A stretch of DNA of 16,238 nt from NCBI GenBank assembly GCA_036381895.1, contig DASVBY010000105.1:1-16238 (forward strand). The letters are read 5' to 3'. The DNA is from JACQFZ01 sp036381895 (lineage in GTDB: Bacteria; Pseudomonadota; Gammaproteobacteria; Acidiferrobacterales; Sulfurifustaceae). The position numbers and the translations under genes are program-made. Shown here piece after piece: positions 14,612 to 16,238 of this stretch. The notes beneath the pieces were generated by a model, which was not told the DNA's origin, did not search any database, and was given only the letters and a program-made list of their open reading frames with translations. The first letter of the stretch is position 1; the number at the start of each line of letters is the position of its first letter.

Positions 14612-15049
14612 ATGCGCACCATCAAACGCACCGTGGATATCGGCGCGCCGGCGGAAATCGTCTGGCGGGTGCTGACGCACTTTCCGGCGTACCCCAAATG
14701 GAATCCCTTCATACGCGAGATTCACGGCAAGCTCGAGGCGGGCGCGCGCCTGTGGGTGCGGCTGCGGCTCTCGAAAAAGCGCGTCCTGCGCTTCCGCCCG
14801 CGGATCACGAAAGTGATCCCGGCCGCGGAGCTGCACTGGCGCGGCAGCTGGCTCTTGCCCGTGCTGTTCGCGGGCGAGCATTCGTTCATCATCGTGCCGA
14901 ACGGCGTGAGCAGCGTGCGCTTCATCCAGCGCGAGCAGTTCCGCGGCCTGCTCGCGCCGCTCGTCCTGCCGTTCATCGCGAAGAAGACCGAGGAAGCCTT
15001 TGAGCGCATGAATCGCGCGCTCAAGAAAATCGCCGAAGAGAAACGCTGA
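14612..15049 (+). CDS. SRPBCC-fold (START/polyketide-cyclase-like) protein
   Basis: This 145-residue protein opens with RTIKRTVDIGAPAEIVWRVLTHFPAYPKWNPFI, a clear SRPBCC N-terminus (paired beta strands, the PAEIVW turn and the WNPF motif). It ends in a long charged helix, TEEAFERMNRALKKIAEEK, as expected for this helix-grip fold. Proteins of this fold bind hydrophobic ligands in a central cavity; the ligand here cannot be guessed. A good ribosome site, GAGG at 14601-14604, sits 7 nt before the ATG at 14612. An in-frame TTG three bases upstream is less likely. The gene lies between parE and parC, and its TGA overlaps the parC ATG by one base. Co-expression with topoisomerase IV is therefore likely; a functional link is not shown. 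Confidence 0.85.
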   Translation: MRTIKRTVDIGAPAEIVWRVLTHFPAYPKWNPFIREIHGKLEAGARLWVRLRLSKKRVLRFRPRITKVIPAAELHWRGSWLLPVLFAGEHSFIIVPNGVSSVRFIQREQFRGLLAPLVLPFIAKKTEEAFERMNRALKKIAEEKR

Positions 15050-16238
15050 TGGCCAGAAAACAGACGCAGCCGCCCGCGAAGCGCGGCAAAGTCGTGCCGC
15101 TCCCGCGCGCCCGCGCGGCGGACGTCGAACGCCTGCCGGTCGCGCAGTTCACCGAGAAGGCGTACCTCGATTACTCGATGTACGTGATCCTCGACCGGGC
15201 GCTGCCCTTCATCGGCGACGGCCTGAAGCCGGTGCAGCGGCGCATCATCTACGCGATGTCGGAGCTCGGGCTGTCCGCGACCGCGAAGTACAAGAAGTCG
15301 GCCCGCACCGTCGGCGACGTGCTCGGCAAGTATCACCCGCACGGCGACATGGCCTGCTACGAGGCCATGGTGCTCATGGCGCAGCCGTTCAGCTACCGCT
15401 ACCCGCTGATCGACGGGCAGGGCAACTGGGGCTCGCAGGACGACCCGAAGTCGTTCGCGGCCATGCGCTACACGGAGTCGCGGCTCACGCGCTTCGCGCA
15501 GCTCCTGCTCTCGGAGCTCGAGCAGGGGACGGTCGAGTGGGTGCCGAACTTCGACGGCACGCTGCGGGAACCGCGCTTCCTCCCCGCGCGGCTGCCGCAC
15601 GTGCTGCTGAACGGCACCACCGGCATCGCCGTCGGCATGGCGACCGACATACCGCCGCACAACCTGCGGGAGGTCGCGGCGGCGTGCGTGCGCCTGCTCG
15701 AGGACCCGAAGGCGACGACGGCGGATCTCCTGAAGCACCTGAAGGGCCCCGACTACCCGACCGAGGCGGAGATCGTGAGTCCGGCGGCGGAGATTCGCGC
15801 GATCTATCAGACCGGCAGCGGCACCATCCGCTGCCGCGCGAAGTGGGAGCGCGAAAGCGGCGACATCATCATCACGGCGCTGCCCTACCAGGTGTCGGGC
15901 GCCAAGGTGCTCGAGCAGATCGCGAACCAGATGCAGCAGAAGAAGCTGCCGATGGTGGAGGATTTGCGCGACGAGTCCGATCACGAGAACCCGACGCGGC
16001 TCGTGATCGTGCCGCGCTCGAACCGGGTCGACCCGGTCGAGCTCATGGACCACCTGTTCGCGACCACCGACCTCGAGCGCACCTATCGCGTGAACCTCAA
16101 CATGATCGGGCTCGACGGCCGGCCGCGCGTCTACAACCTGCGCGACCTGCTCTCCGAATGGCTCGAGTTTCGCATCGAGACGGTGCGCCGGCGGCTGCAG
16201 CACCGCCTCGACAAGGTGGAGGCGCGGCTGCACGTCCT
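15049..16238 (+). CDS. parC: DNA topoisomerase IV subunit A, N-terminal part
   Basis: The first 396 codons are present and the frame is still open at the window end. The protein is the DNA-cleaving subunit of topoisomerase IV. AYLDYSMYVILDRALPFIGDGLKPVQRR and GKYHPHGD mark the winged-helix domain. The catalytic tyrosine is Tyr141 in AAMRYTESRL. LPARLPHVLLNGTTGIAVGMATDIPPHNL and the tower region DESDHENPTRLVIVPRSNRV follow, all close to E. coli ParC. Numbering runs 21 ahead of E. coli because of a basic, Pro-rich N-terminal extension. Residue 101 is Met where E. coli has the quinolone-contact Ser80; Glu105 (E. coli Glu84) is kept. The start codon overlaps the previous stop as TGATG, suggesting coupled translation. 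Conservation with ParC across the tower supports ParC over GyrA, though the diagnostic C-terminal domain is not seen. Confidence 0.95.
   Translation, partial: MARKQTQPPAKRGKVVPLPRARAADVERLPVAQFTEKAYLDYSMYVILDRALPFIGDGLKPVQRRIIYAMSELGLSATAKYKKSARTVGDVLGKYHPHGDMACYEAMVLMAQPFSYRYPLIDGQGNWGSQDDPKSFAAMRYTESRLTRFAQLLLSELEQGTVEWVPNFDGTLREPRFLPARLPHVLLNGTTGIAVGMATDIPPHNLREVAAACVRLLEDPKATTADLLKHLKGPDYPTEAEIVSPAAEIRAIYQTGSGTIRCRAKWERESGDIIITALPYQVSGAKVLEQIANQMQQKKLPMVEDLRDESDHENPTRLVIVPRSNRVDPVELMDHLFATTDLERTYRVNLNMIGLDGRPRVYNLRDLLSEWLEFRIETVRRRLQHRLDKVEARLHV

Noticed and set aside
12436..14712. A 758-codon minus-strand frame opposite parE, and another at 14722-16233 opposite parC
   Set aside because: Both mirror the codon bias of the topoisomerase genes and show no family motif. 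The sense-strand genes are unambiguous.

Overview
The window comes from a high-GC bacterium. Gene content and order point to a gammaproteobacterium outside the Enterobacterales. The order M23 peptidase, secA, argJ, Nudix-ThiE fusion resembles the segment downstream of lpxC in Pseudomonas and relatives. pilB-pilC-pilD-coaE is the usual gammaproteobacterial type IV pilus cluster. SecA, ParE and ParC align by eye with their E. coli counterparts over nearly their whole length. I cannot name a genus.

Layout. (1) Positions 1-5247, plus strand: the tail of an M23 peptidase, then secA (preprotein translocase motor), argJ (arginine biosynthesis) and a Nudix hydrolase fused to a ThiE/TenI-like domain. 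(2) Positions 5258-9771, minus strand: coaE, pilD, pilC and pilB, transcribed pilB to coaE. This run meets the first block tail to tail with only 10 bp between stop codons. (3) Positions 9772-10061: a divergent intergenic region. It holds a near-consensus sigma70 promoter whose -10 box lies inside a perfect 7-3-7 palindrome of Fur-superfamily type, followed by a leader hairpin. (4) Positions 10062-12502, plus strand: rubrerythrin, a two-[4Fe-4S]/CCG-domain oxidoreductase subunit related to GlpC/HdrD, and a DUF3501 protein. (5) Positions 12643-16238, plus strand: parE, a small SRPBCC-fold gene, and the first 396 codons of parC, which runs off the end.

Most of the window is housekeeping. The part most likely to hold poorly described biology is the rubrerythrin / Fe-S protein / DUF3501 cassette. 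Its palindromic operator overlaps the promoter, as expected for repression by a PerR- or Irr-like metalloregulator, and hairpins flank its first gene and follow its last. It reads as a peroxide- or iron-responsive redox module in which two of the three proteins have no assigned reaction. Two further points deserve a look. ParC has Met where E. coli ParC has the quinolone-contact Ser80. An SRPBCC gene sits between parE and parC and shares bases with the parC start codon.

No tRNA, rRNA, CRISPR array, insertion sequence or phage gene was seen. All calls rest on reading the sequence and on remembered family motifs; no database search was run.
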